NCBI RefSeq assembly: GCF_023715845.1
Contig: NZ_JAMBOR010000003.1
Location: forward strand, 214,201-278,200
Length of the DNA: 64,000 bases
Direction: 5' to 3'
From: Fictibacillus phosphorivorans
Lineage (GTDB): Bacteria; Bacillota; Bacilli; Bacillales; Fictibacillaceae
Part shown: one piece after another, positions 9,225 to 17,061 of the stretch
Layout of the letters: each line of letters opens with the position of its first letter
How positions within the stretch are numbered: the stretch's first letter is position 1
Notes under the pieces: model-generated
Seen by the model: only the letters and a program-made list of their open reading frames with translations
Database searches by the model: none
Told to the model about the DNA's origin: nothing
Translations under genes and position numbers: made by a program

Positions 9225-10595
9225 TTATTGACCAATTATTAATTTTTCTTTCGGATAATGGATATTTTCAGTGACTGCTTTTCCTCGAATAATGAAAAGG
9301 AAAGACAGTACACCAATTCTTCCAATAAACATTAAAATCATTAAAATTACTTTGCCCGTTGAACTTAGATTACCCGTAATACCTGTGGAGAGCCCTGTCG
9401 TTCCGAATGCCGAACAAACTTCAAAGAAGATTTCCTCAATAGGCAGCGGGTCAGTGATGGACATAATAATTGTTGATAGTGTACATAGCCCCATAGCAAC
9501 GATGATCACAATGAATGATTTTTGTATATCTTCCGGGTAGATCTCCCGATTAAAGATTTTGATCGTGTTTCGGCCTTTGGCATAAAAGAAGATCGCTAAG
9601 GCTGCTACCGCAAATGTTGTTGTCCGGATACCGCCTCCGACACTGCTTGGAGAGGCTCCGATGAACATCATAACTCCTAAATAGAGTAAAGTCGGAACAC
9701 TAAACTCTGAGACGTTCATCGTAGATAATCCGCCGCTTCGTGTCGTTACGGACTGAAACATCGAGTAGAAGAACGTTTCATGCCAAGATTTATCTTCTAG
9801 AAAAGCGTGCATCTCTAATAAGTAGATACCTAAAGCTCCTGTCACTACTAATAGAGCAAATGTAATGGTCGTTACCTTTGTAAAAAGAGTAAAGGTATAG
9901 CGTTCTAAGTACTTTCTTTCTTTTATAAAATTATTGATCTCGATTAATACTGGAAAACCAATCGCTCCTGCAGAGATTAAAAACATGGTTACAATTTGTA
10001 CGAGATAGTCATGACGAAATGGAATAAGTGAGTTTCCCGTGATATCAAAACCGGCATTGGTTGTCGCTGTAACAGAGGCAAAAAAAGCATGGTACAGGAC
10101 ATCAAGGTCTGTATCGTAATAAGGCTGGAACAAGATAAAAAACAAGATGGTACCCACAATCTCTATCCCTATGATCAGAGATAAAATTTGTTTCATCAAC
10201 TGAACAAGCCCCGCTAATGTTGACTGATTTTGATCGGTCATGATCAACTGTCGTTCTCTCATACCAATTCTTTTACCAATTAGAAGCCAGATTGCAGTTC
10301 CCAGTGTCATTACACCGATTCCGCCGATTTGAACAACGATAGCCAGAATAATTGTCCCTGTATGATTGAACGTCTCCTGTATGTTTACAGCGGTAAGACC
10401 CGTAACACTCACAGCACTTACAGCTGTAAACAACGTATCAATAAAAGATAATTTTACTCCCTCTTCATGTCCGATCGGCAACCCTAATAGAATCGTAGCC
10501 ACAATGATGGATAATAAATAAAAGATTACGATAAGCTGAACAGAAGTTAAGTGGTTCTTTTTTTGTTGTGTCGATCCAAAATTTTTTTTAAACAT
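9225..10595 (-). CDS. ktrD: KtrD/KtrB-type Na+-coupled K+ channel subunit
   Basis: Membrane pore of a Ktr potassium uptake system, 456 aa. Four M1-P-M2 repeats are visible through the selectivity-filter segments VSVTGLT, ATTNAGFD, VTTRSGGL and FGTTGLSTG, each carrying the key glycine. KtrD (about 449 aa) of B. subtilis is encoded alone and pairs with the cytoplasmic gating protein KtrC from elsewhere; no ktrA/C gene is adjacent here either. KtrB is the alternative assignment. No c-di-AMP (ydaO) riboswitch was recognised upstream. Confidence 0.88.
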   Translation of the reverse strand: MFKKNFGSTQQKKNHLTSVQLIVIFYLLSIIVATILLGLPIGHEEGVKLSFIDTLFTAVSAVSVTGLTAVNIQETFNHTGTIILAIVVQIGGIGVMTLGTAIWLLIGKRIGMRERQLIMTDQNQSTLAGLVQLMKQILSLIIGIEIVGTILFFILFQPYYDTDLDVLYHAFFASVTATTNAGFDITGNSLIPFRHDYLVQIVTMFLISAGAIGFPVLIEINNFIKERKYLERYTFTLFTKVTTITFALLVVTGALGIYLLEMHAFLEDKSWHETFFYSMFQSVTTRSGGLSTMNVSEFSVPTLLYLGVMMFIGASPSSVGGGIRTTTFAVAALAIFFYAKGRNTIKIFNREIYPEDIQKSFIVIIVAMGLCTLSTIIMSITDPLPIEEIFFEVCSAFGTTGLSTGITGNLSSTGKVILMILMFIGRIGVLSFLFIIRGKAVTENIHYPKEKLIIGQ

Positions 10596-10805
10596 AGTCT
10601 ATTTTCACCTGTCGAGGGAATTTTTCTATAACCTTCTGAAAATAGTACCAAATAGCTCTTCTATTTAACAAGGTGAAATTGAACTTTTATTTAAAAATTC
10701 AATTCGTTTCATTTTCAGAAGTCATTCTCTTTTCTATTATGTTCATCAAGTGGACTGGCTCATCCATAATCGAAGTGCTCGATCTATGTTACAAAGCAAC
10801 AAAAT

Positions 10806-10834
10806 GACCGCTACACACCAATCGGCGAGCGGTC
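10806..10834 (-). terminator. Terminator overlapping the end of the YwaF-like gene
   Basis: GACCGCT and AGCGGTC arms, with TTTTGTTG following on the minus strand. The stop codon of the upstream gene (10811) lies inside the stem. Confidence 0.65.
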
Positions 10835-11542
10835 TTTATGAATCGGATTTGCAGGCTGGTCCAGTACAGGAATCAGGACAAGCAAGCAAATGAAAAACGC
10901 AATTAGCTCTAAACCAAGAATATACCATGGATACGGACCGAGAAAGTCCATGATAGAAGCATTTCTAGGCTTGCTCATAAGAAACATATAATTCGTATTC
11001 AATAACACATTAATGAGATAAACACATGCCGCAAAGAAATTAAGCCAAAGAAACGACTTGAAAAACCGCCTCCACGCTATCCTCAATGACCTAATGATCG
11101 CATAATACAAAGCTGTCCAAACAATCAAGCCATGCGCGAAAAAATATTGAATAAATCGGAAGTGCCAAGGCTCTTGATAGAGTTCTGGAGTAAGCAAACC
11201 TTGTATTGATCCTGTAAGTCCAAACAAATACACAAAAGCAAAAAGTTTCTTATTCTCTGTTACAAGTAAAACCATGCATAGCAGGATATTTAAACTGCAA
11301 AGCTGAAGCGGCAGATACAATTTTACAGTCCATATCCCATTATATAGCGCCCAGCACTGATAGCTGACTTCAGATAAAGCAAGACAGATCAAAAGTATAA
11401 TTCTGATGAAAGATATTTCTTTTAAACGAGTCCGAAAGAAGTACATGATTAGGACGATAAATACGATGACTAACAGACTGATCAAATGTCCTATCCCAAA
11501 AAGCTCAAACCCCGACTCTCCTACACCGAACCATTGTTCCAT
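10811..11542 (-). CDS. ywaF: TIGR02206/YwaF-family integral membrane protein
   Basis: A 243-aa protein with about six to seven hydrophobic helices and conserved LPLQLCSLNILLC, FGLTGSIQGLLTPEL and GPYPWYILGLE segments, typical of the YwaF family of unknown function. The start is placed at ATG 11542 because the G-rich GTGGGGGTGGG ribosome site lies just before it; an in-frame GTG at 11560 would lie upstream of that site. It is divergent from yhbD and the terminator overlaps its end. Confidence 0.75.
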   Translation of the reverse strand: MEQWFGVGESGFELFGIGHLISLLVIVFIVLIMYFFRTRLKEISFIRIILLICLALSEVSYQCWALYNGIWTVKLYLPLQLCSLNILLCMVLLVTENKKLFAFVYLFGLTGSIQGLLTPELYQEPWHFRFIQYFFAHGLIVWTALYYAIIRSLRIAWRRFFKSFLWLNFFAACVYLINVLLNTNYMFLMSKPRNASIMDFLGPYPWYILGLELIAFFICLLVLIPVLDQPANPIHKDRSPIGV

Positions 11543-11619
11543 AGCCCACCCCCACAACACCCATATCTATTGTATTCACAATAACAGGACTATTTTCTTG
11601 CAAAAAAAGAAAAATGTTG

Positions 11620-11644
11620 TGTAACGTAACAGTGTTATGTTACA
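11620..11644. promoter_or_regulatory. 25-bp near-perfect operator upstream of yhbD
   Basis: TGTAACGTAACA, a central G, and TGTTATGTTACA form an inverted repeat matching at 11 of 12 pairs. It ends about 10 bp before the AAAGGAGG ribosome site of yhbD, next to a TATATATATT stretch that could be the -10. A MerR-like or other dimeric regulator is the likely ligand; YhbD itself has such an N-terminal helix-turn-helix, so autoregulation is an inference. Confidence 0.55.
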
Positions 11645-11669
11645 TTATATATATTAAAGGAGGTTGAGT

Positions 11670-12290
11670 ATGGAAAAGTTAATTTCAAAGAAAGATCTTC
11701 TTGAAGCTGCGAACATTTCATATGGTCAACTGTACCGCTGGAAAAGAAAGAATCTGATACCTGAAAACTGGTTTATACGAAAATCCACTTTTACGGGTCA
11801 GGAGACTTTCTTTCCAAAAGAAGAAATTTTGCAGCGGATTGAAAAAATTAAGAATTTAAAAGATGATCTATCGCTTGATGAACTTGCTGATATGTTCTCC
11901 CCCTCTCCTACTATTACATCTCTATCAGCAGATGAGTTAGTAAAACGTAACATTGTTTCTAGTACTGCTATCGAAATGTATAACACCCACCATGGCAACA
12001 CGGCTACGTTCTCTTTTGATCAATTATTAACGTTATACTTACTAGATACCCTGCTTCAAACAGGAGAAATGAATCGATCGGAAGGAATGGAGCTTCTTCA
12101 CTTCCTTCAGCAGCATGCAAACGAAATCACAGGCCAAGAAAGCGAACTTATTTTTATTCGAAAAATGGGTGTATCTTTCTTTATCCTTACACCGGAACCA
12201 GCAAAACTTCTCGTAGAATCTCAAACAAAAATTATCGCCCATTATAAGCTGAACAAATACATTGAAGAATTAAAATTAAAGCTTTCTTAA
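11670..12290 (+). CDS. yhbD: YhbD-like protein with MerR-type HTH (DUF4004)
   Basis: A 206-aa protein resembling B. subtilis YhbD. Residues 1-~65 (SKKDLLEAANISYGQLYRWKRKNLIP) look like a MerR-type winged helix that reads an operator; the rest is helical with no known catalytic motif. The ATG at 11670 is 7 bases after AAAGGAGG, better than the TTG at 11664 that overlaps the site. It is 19 bases upstream of the bactofilin gene, the same pairing as yhbD-yhbE in B. subtilis. A transcriptional regulator of its own operon is plausible but unproven. Confidence 0.78.
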   Translation: MEKLISKKDLLEAANISYGQLYRWKRKNLIPENWFIRKSTFTGQETFFPKEEILQRIEKIKNLKDDLSLDELADMFSPSPTITSLSADELVKRNIVSSTAIEMYNTHHGNTATFSFDQLLTLYLLDTLLQTGEMNRSEGMELLHFLQQHANEITGQESELIFIRKMGVSFFILTPEPAKLLVESQTKIIAHYKLNKYIEELKLKLS

Positions 12291-12309
12291 ACGTTGAGGA
12301 GGAGTAATT

Positions 12310-13095
12310 ATGGAAAAGGCAAAAAAACGAAATATCAGCATTTCAGGGTCAGGGACTGCTGCTGGCGGCGAATATGATCAAGTTAAAGTTAACGGCTCTG
12401 CACATATAAACAGTGACATCGAGTGCGAAATTTTCAAATGCAACGGCAGTGCACATATCGAAGGAAATATTAAAACGGCGACTGCCAAGGTAAACGGGTC
12501 TTCCCATGTTGAAGGAAACATGGAAGCGAGAGAAATGATCATCAATGGGAGCACAGATATCGATGGTAATTTAACGAGCAGCGAAGTGAAGATACAAGGC
12601 TCATCTACTATTAAAGGTGACCTGAAAGGAAAAGAAATTAACGTCAGAGGAACAGCTTCAATTACAGGCAACGTATCAAGTGACGAGATCGATGTAAAAG
12701 GACAAGTGATCATCGGTGGAGATTGTGAGGCGGAATCCTTTCTAGCTCGTGGCCACTTTAAGATTAATGGCCTTCTCAATGCCGGGAATATCGACATCGA
12801 ACTTCTGCGTCTTTGTGAAGCAAAAGAAATTGGCGGTGAAAATATCTCCGTAAAACGGAACCTTGATTTTTCAGGATTCAAAAAAATTCTTAAATTCTTT
12901 ATGGGTCAGGAAAAAGATCAGCTAACAGCAGAAGTCATCGAGGGTGATCATGTTTCCCTCGAATATACACATGCAAAAGTCGTTAGAGGGAACACGATAG
13001 AAATTGGCCCTGGATGTGTAATCGACCGAATCGAATATAAACAAAGCCTTGAACTTGATGAAAATGCTAAGATAGGCACACAAGAAAAAATATAA
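12310..13095 (+). CDS. yhbE: YhbE-like bactofilin (polymer-forming beta-helix protein)
   Basis: A 261-aa protein. Residues ~20-180 consist of short repeated rungs (NGSAHI, NGSSHVEG, NGSTDIDG, QGSSTIKG, RGTASITG), the right-handed beta-helix of bactofilins, which assemble into cytoskeletal filaments at the membrane. The C-terminal ~80 residues add a further beta domain. B. subtilis has two adjacent bactofilins (YhbE, YhbF) needed for flagellar assembly; here only one is present. The GAGGAGGAG ribosome site is strong, and a terminator follows at once. Confidence 0.87.
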   Translation: MEKAKKRNISISGSGTAAGGEYDQVKVNGSAHINSDIECEIFKCNGSAHIEGNIKTATAKVNGSSHVEGNMEAREMIINGSTDIDGNLTSSEVKIQGSSTIKGDLKGKEINVRGTASITGNVSSDEIDVKGQVIIGGDCEAESFLARGHFKINGLLNAGNIDIELLRLCEAKEIGGENISVKRNLDFSGFKKILKFFMGQEKDQLTAEVIEGDHVSLEYTHAKVVRGNTIEIGPGCVIDRIEYKQSLELDENAKIGTQEKI

Positions 13096-13100
13096 AACAT

Positions 13101-13151
13101 AAAAGCTGTCTCAAACAGCATGATTAAACCCTTGTTTCAGACAGCTTTTTT
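13101..13151 (+). terminator. Terminator of yhbD-yhbE
   Basis: AAAGCTGTCT and AGACAGCTTT arms with an inner CAAAC/GTTT pairing, then a T run. It carries the GCTG-CTCAA core seen in several other terminators here. Confidence 0.85.
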
Positions 13152-13169
13152 ATAAGAACCTGGTCTTTT

Positions 13170-13493
13170 CTATTGACTCCCCGCCGTTACTTTCAATCCA
13201 ATGATCCCTGTAATAACAAAAGCCAAAAACATAAGACGAAGAAGTGTTTTCGGTTCGTTAAAAAGAATGATTCCCAGTATCACGGCTCCTGCTGCACCTA
13301 TCCCCGTCCATATCGTATAAGCCGTCCCGATCGGCAGTACTTTTGTAGCTTGGGACAAAAAATAAAAACTTATAAACATACCTATAATGGTTATAACGGA
13401 TGGCCATAACCGCGTGAATCCATTCGTATACTTAAGCCCTATCGCCCAAACAATTTCAAATATCCCTGCAACAAACAAGTATACCCATGCCAT
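13170..13493 (-). CDS. gdx: Guanidinium exporter of the SMR family (Gdx/SugE type)
   Basis: A 107-aa, four-helix small multidrug resistance protein that works as an antiparallel dimer, exchanging protons for guanidinium. Glu13 in GIFEIVW is the essential proton/substrate site; the KYTNGFTRLWPS stretch and LPIGTAYTIWTGIGAAG are typical of the Gdx (SugE) branch rather than EmrE. The function is firmed up by the guanidine-I riboswitch directly upstream. The AGGAGGTC ribosome site lies just before ATG. Confidence 0.93.
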   Translation of the reverse strand: MAWVYLFVAGIFEIVWAIGLKYTNGFTRLWPSVITIIGMFISFYFLSQATKVLPIGTAYTIWTGIGAAGAVILGIILFNEPKTLLRLMFLAFVITGIIGLKVTAGSQ

Positions 13494-13519
13494 TTATATA
13501 TGACCTCCTATAACAAAAT

Positions 13520-13646
13520 AAAGCCCAGAAAGATATATGAATTATATCCTCCCAGGCTTTTATCCCTCCGTGTACACGATGTATCGATCGTGCGCTTTCT
13601 CTCGGACCAGACCAGCGAACAGTCACTGCGGAACCCTAGAAAGCTA
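13520..13646 (-). promoter_or_regulatory. Guanidine-I (ykkC) riboswitch with terminator
   Basis: Read on the minus strand: CTAGGGTTCCG, then CTGGTCTGGTCCGAGAGAAA, a variable hairpin, and ACGGAGGGATAAAAGCCTGGG, the conserved ykkC aptamer features (about 13551-13646). The aptamer's last strand AAAGCCTGGGA can pair with TTTCTGGGCTTT (about 13519-13530) to form a terminator, so guanidine should switch on the exporter. Confidence 0.93.
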
Positions 13647-13790
13647 TTCTTCCTATATTATTGAAAAAAGTTTCTATAGTGTCAAGAAAGCAGTATTTAC
13701 CCTTAAAATTCTTTAACATAAATAACGTCTTCTGACATTTAATGTTAGACTAATTAAAGGTATAAACAAATTCTAGATGAGGTGAAAAGT

Positions 13791-14817
13791 ATGATAGAGG
13801 TTGATTCTTTATCGAAAAGATTTGAGGACTTTTCAAAACTTGAATGCTCTGGATCCAGTGATTTGTATGAATTTTTATCAATGAAAATAGCGAATGATAA
13901 CGATCTGCTTCAGCTAAGTACGTACTCCCGCGATGGCCAGCCGGTTCCAAACCTTGTTTTTGGCACTGTTCATTATCTTTTGTTGAACGGAACGCTCCAT
14001 GAATTAAAGGATTTTTTCCCTAGTTTAACAGATCGACCAAAAAAGGTTGCTGACTCCTATGAAGCCTTTAAAGATTTTTGTTTGATGTATCGTAAGGAAA
14101 TCATTTCTTTGCTTCAAACGAAGCTTGTTCCAAACGAATGAAGTTAGAAGATGCGGGTACCTTTACCCCTGTTTTTCTTATCTGTATGCAAAGACGGAAA
14201 AACCTCTAGCCCTTGTAGAAATTGGAACAAGTGCTGGATTACAGCTTTTTTGGGACAAATACAGCTATTCATACAATACGGGCAAAGTTTATGGAAACTT
14301 GAAATCTAATGTACGCATAACGTCCGAGTACCAAGGTGAAAAAGTTCCTCCTTTTTCATTAAGCAGCCCTTCTGTTTCCCATCGTTACGGACTTGATTTA
14401 CATATAAATGATGTCACGAATCCAGAAGATAAAAAATGGCTTGAAGCTTTAATCTGGCCAGAGCATCATGAACGAAGAGCATTATTTAACAAAGCTGCTT
14501 CCTACGTAAATAAAAAAGAGGCAGTCTTTATCGAAGGTGATGGCGTGTCACTATTGCCTGAACTTATAAAACAGATTCCTAACAGCTCAATGATCTGTGT
14601 TTTCCATACACATGTGGCTAACCAAATTCCTGATACACTTAAGTACCAGCTACAGGAAACCATACGAAACTTCGGACAAATTCGTAATATCGCCCATATT
14701 TATAATAATATGTGGGATCGTGATCTCCACATCGACTCTTATATAAATGGTATAGAAAAAACGGAAATTGCTGCTGAAACCGATGGTCACGGACGATGGT
14801 TTTCCTGGAAGCTATAA
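13791..14817 (+). pseudogene. DUF2332-family gene broken by a one-base frameshift
   Basis: Two overlapping frames together encode one complete DUF2332-like protein (about 342 codons). The first (ATG 13791, after GAGGTGA) runs to TGA 14141; the second continues through QTNEVRRCGYLYPCF, EIGTSAGLQLFWDKYSY and IEGDGVSLLPEL to TAA 14817. Continuity is restored by removing one base near 14130, in CTTGTTCCAAACG: the expected Leu-Val-Gln-Thr-Asn-Glu is read across it. Family function is unknown. A sequencing error, a real pseudogene or rarely a programmed shift would all look like this. Confidence 0.8.
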
Positions 14818-14849
14818 ATTACATTAAACAAGTGTTTGATAATAATGAA

Positions 14850-15139
14850 AGGGCTGAGTCAAAACTTTGAATTCAAGCCTCTTTTTATAACAAATAAAAG
14901 AAAAAAGGACGTTTTGATGATTCAAAACTAGATTAAAGTACTGACTTTACAAGAGATCGACTGCCTTTTAATACTAATTATGACTTGAATCAGCAAGTTT
15001 GAGCGAAAGTCTACCCATTCTGAGCGAAGATAAGGAATTTTGAGCGTAGCTCGGTGATTCTGAGCGTAAATCGAGGATTTTGAGCGAAGAGTGGGTCATC
15101 TTGAGCGAACGTGTAACAGAATAAAAAACACGTACCGTG
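14850..15139 (+). repeat. Dispersed extragenic element, copy A (hairpin, palindrome, 6 phased units)
   Basis: From left to right: a GGGCTGAGTCAA hairpin ending CTTTTTAT, a conserved block with the palindrome GTTTTGA-TGAT-TCAAAAC (14911-14928), about 70 variable bases, then six TGAGCG units at 15000, 15021, 15041, 15061, 15081 and 15102, and a tail ending ACACGTACCGTG. An inverted copy with the same order and the same 21-20-20-20-21 spacing is at 23223-23540. No coding frame explains it. Confidence 0.85.
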
Positions 15140-15217
15140 AAAACTTCCTTAAATATTAAAAAAGAAGGGATTACCAAAAGAATAAATTACTTTTCCTTTT
15201 GATAAGCCCCTTTTGAG

Positions 15218-16423
15218 TTATTTTTCTCTTTTTTCGAGTTGCCCGCTCCAAGCTGTTAAAAGAACGGCACCAAACACCATTACTCCGCCAATCCATGGTG
15301 TATGAATGATTCCGATCGAGTTCACAATGATTCCTCCTACAAATGCTCCGATTGCAATCCCTAGGTTAAATGCAGCGATATTAATAGCAGATGCTACATT
15401 TACAGCTGAAGGGACATATCTTTCAGCTAGTTTTACCACATACACCTGAAGACCAGGTACGTTCATAAATGCTAACATTCCTAAGAAAAATATCGTGATT
15501 GTTCCAGCAATTTTATATGGCGCTGTAAAAGATAATACAATTAGGACGATCGCCTGGACAACAAACATCCAGTACAAAGCTTTTATAGGATTTTTATCTG
15601 CTGCTTTACCTCCAATGGCATTACCAATGGCAACAGTTATTCCGTATCCTAATAAAATGAAACCAACTGCTTTTGGATCATACCCTGTCACATCCTCTAA
15701 AATCGGTGCCAAATAAGTAAAGGCGACAAATGTTCCTCCGTAACCGAGAGCAGTTATAGCAAAAGCGAGCAGCAAACGGCCGTTTTTAATGACTTTCACT
15801 TGATCCTTCAAGCTTGAAGGGGGTGCTTCTTTTAAATTTTTAGGTACTAAGAGAACACTGGAAATAACTGCCACTACACCTAAGAGTGCTACAGCCCAAA
15901 ATGTTGCTCTCCATCCGAACGTCTGTCCAATAAATGTACCTAAAGGAACTCCTGTAACGGTTGCAACGGTTAACCCTGTAAACATAAATGCTATTGCACT
16001 CGCACGCTTATGTTCGGGTACTAAATCAGCTGCAATCGTTGCTCCAATCGAAAAGAAAACGCCATGAGAGAAAGCTGTAATAAAACGGGCAACCAGCAGC
16101 AAACTAAAACTAGTTGATAGTGCCGCAACGCTGTTTCCTGCTATAAAAAGAACCATAAGAAGCATCAGCAAGGTTTTTCTATTTATTTTATTCGTTAAAG
16201 CTGTAAGGATAGGAGCTCCAAACGCAACACCCATTGCATAACCGGAGATCAATAATCCCGCTAATGTGATGGATATATTCAGGTCACTCGCTAACGATGA
16301 TAATAAACCTACAGGTACAAATTCTGTTGTTCCGATTCCAAACGCTGAAATCGCTAAGGCTAATAAAGCTGGAAAACCACCTTTTGTTTCCGCGTATTCC
16401 ACTTTTGCTGTGGCAGTATTCAT
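15218..16423 (-). CDS. ytbD: MFS drug/sugar efflux permease (YtbD/AraJ type)
   Basis: A 401-aa transporter with twelve predicted helices and the early ISAFGIGTTEFVPVGLL motif of the AraJ/YdhP/YtbD group of H+-coupled efflux permeases. The substrate is unknown. It is transcribed divergently from an HxlR regulator (16581), the same pairing as ytbD/ytcD in B. subtilis, so it is probably repressed by that protein. The ATG at 16423 follows a GGAGGGAATT ribosome site. Confidence 0.85.
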   Translation of the reverse strand: MNTATAKVEYAETKGGFPALLALAISAFGIGTTEFVPVGLLSSLASDLNISITLAGLLISGYAMGVAFGAPILTALTNKINRKTLLMLLMVLFIAGNSVAALSTSFSLLLVARFITAFSHGVFFSIGATIAADLVPEHKRASAIAFMFTGLTVATVTGVPLGTFIGQTFGWRATFWAVALLGVVAVISSVLLVPKNLKEAPPSSLKDQVKVIKNGRLLLAFAITALGYGGTFVAFTYLAPILEDVTGYDPKAVGFILLGYGITVAIGNAIGGKAADKNPIKALYWMFVVQAIVLIVLSFTAPYKIAGTITIFFLGMLAFMNVPGLQVYVVKLAERYVPSAVNVASAINIAAFNLGIAIGAFVGGIIVNSIGIIHTPWIGGVMVFGAVLLTAWSGQLEKREK

Positions 16424-16511
16424 CTATAATTCCCTCCACTACTTTTGTTTCAGTCATTCTAGCTCGTCAACCGAATAACTTGATGCTATTATGTTTCATA
16501 TACGAACTTTT

Positions 16512-16547
16512 AGTAAGTACGCACTTTAAAGTAATGTAGGCACTAAA
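16512..16547. promoter_or_regulatory. 18-bp tandem direct repeats between ytbD and ytcD
   Basis: AGTAAGTACGCACTTTAA and AGTAATGTAGGCACTAAA lie head to tail, and a third AGTAAC follows. They sit in the divergent promoter region just before the HxlR gene and are candidate operator half-sites; binding is inferred from position. Confidence 0.4.
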
Positions 16548-16580
16548 AAGTAACAATTGGATATTGGAGGCTTCTGGCTC

Positions 16581-16937
16581 ATGAAAAAATATAATATACC
16601 TGTTGAGGCTGCACTCGAAGTGATCGGTGGAAAGTGGAAAGTGGTAATCTTATGTCATCTTATAAAAGAAAAGCGAAGAACTGGAGAACTTAAGAGATTG
16701 ATGCCCGGAATTACACAAAAAATGTTGACGCAGCAGCTGCGTGAATTAGAGGAAGATGGCGTAATTCTGCGAGAAGTCTATAATCAAGTTCCACCTCGTG
16801 TTGAATATTCTTTAACAAAGTATGGATGGTCATTAAAAGGCATTCTAGATGCTCTTTGTGCTTGGGGAGAGCAGCATATTGAGAAAACATATCCAGAAAA
16901 AGATTCTGTATTGGTCAAACCTATAGAGATTAAGTAA
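16581..16937 (+). CDS. ytcD: HxlR-family transcriptional regulator (YtcD-like)
   Basis: A 118-aa winged-helix dimeric regulator: VEAALEVIGGKWKVVILCHL, RRTGELKRLMPGITQKMLTQQLRELEEDG and PPRVEYSLTKYG are the family's diagnostic segments. A cysteine follows helix 1 (VILCH), which could be redox active, as in some HxlR proteins; this is a guess. The start is ATG 16581, since GGAGG is 10 bases upstream and the TTG at 16557 precedes it. It probably controls the divergent MFS gene. Confidence 0.9.
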   Translation: MKKYNIPVEAALEVIGGKWKVVILCHLIKEKRRTGELKRLMPGITQKMLTQQLRELEEDGVILREVYNQVPPRVEYSLTKYGWSLKGILDALCAWGEQHIEKTYPEKDSVLVKPIEIK

Positions 16938-16949
16938 ATATAATAAGAT

Positions 16950-16976
16950 AAACGGCAGCCACTACAGCTGCCGTTT
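16950..16976 (+). terminator. Terminator of ytcD
   Basis: AAACGGCAGC and GCTGCCGTTT arms around CACTACA, then AGTTTTAGTT. Confidence 0.8.
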
Positions 16977-17061
16977 AGTTTTAGTTACAAATTAATATTT
17001 TACAAAAATGTGAAATAGATTAAAGCAAAAAGATAAGAACGAGATACGGGGGGAATAACCT

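Noticed and set aside
10596..10800. c-di-AMP (ydaO) riboswitch expected before a K+ channel gene
   Set aside because: None of the conserved ydaO segments was found upstream of ktrD; the stretch holds only short AT-rich inverted repeats.
14850..15177. CRISPR array suspected from regular repeats
   Set aside because: Units are only 20-21 bp including any spacer and are degenerate. No 24-40-bp identical repeats, no unique spacers and no cas genes are present.
14974..15177. 67-codon minus-strand ORF across repeat element A
   Set aside because: It is a by-product of the phased repeats (low complexity Ser/Leu-rich translation), lacks a ribosome site, and the equivalent frame is not open in copy B.
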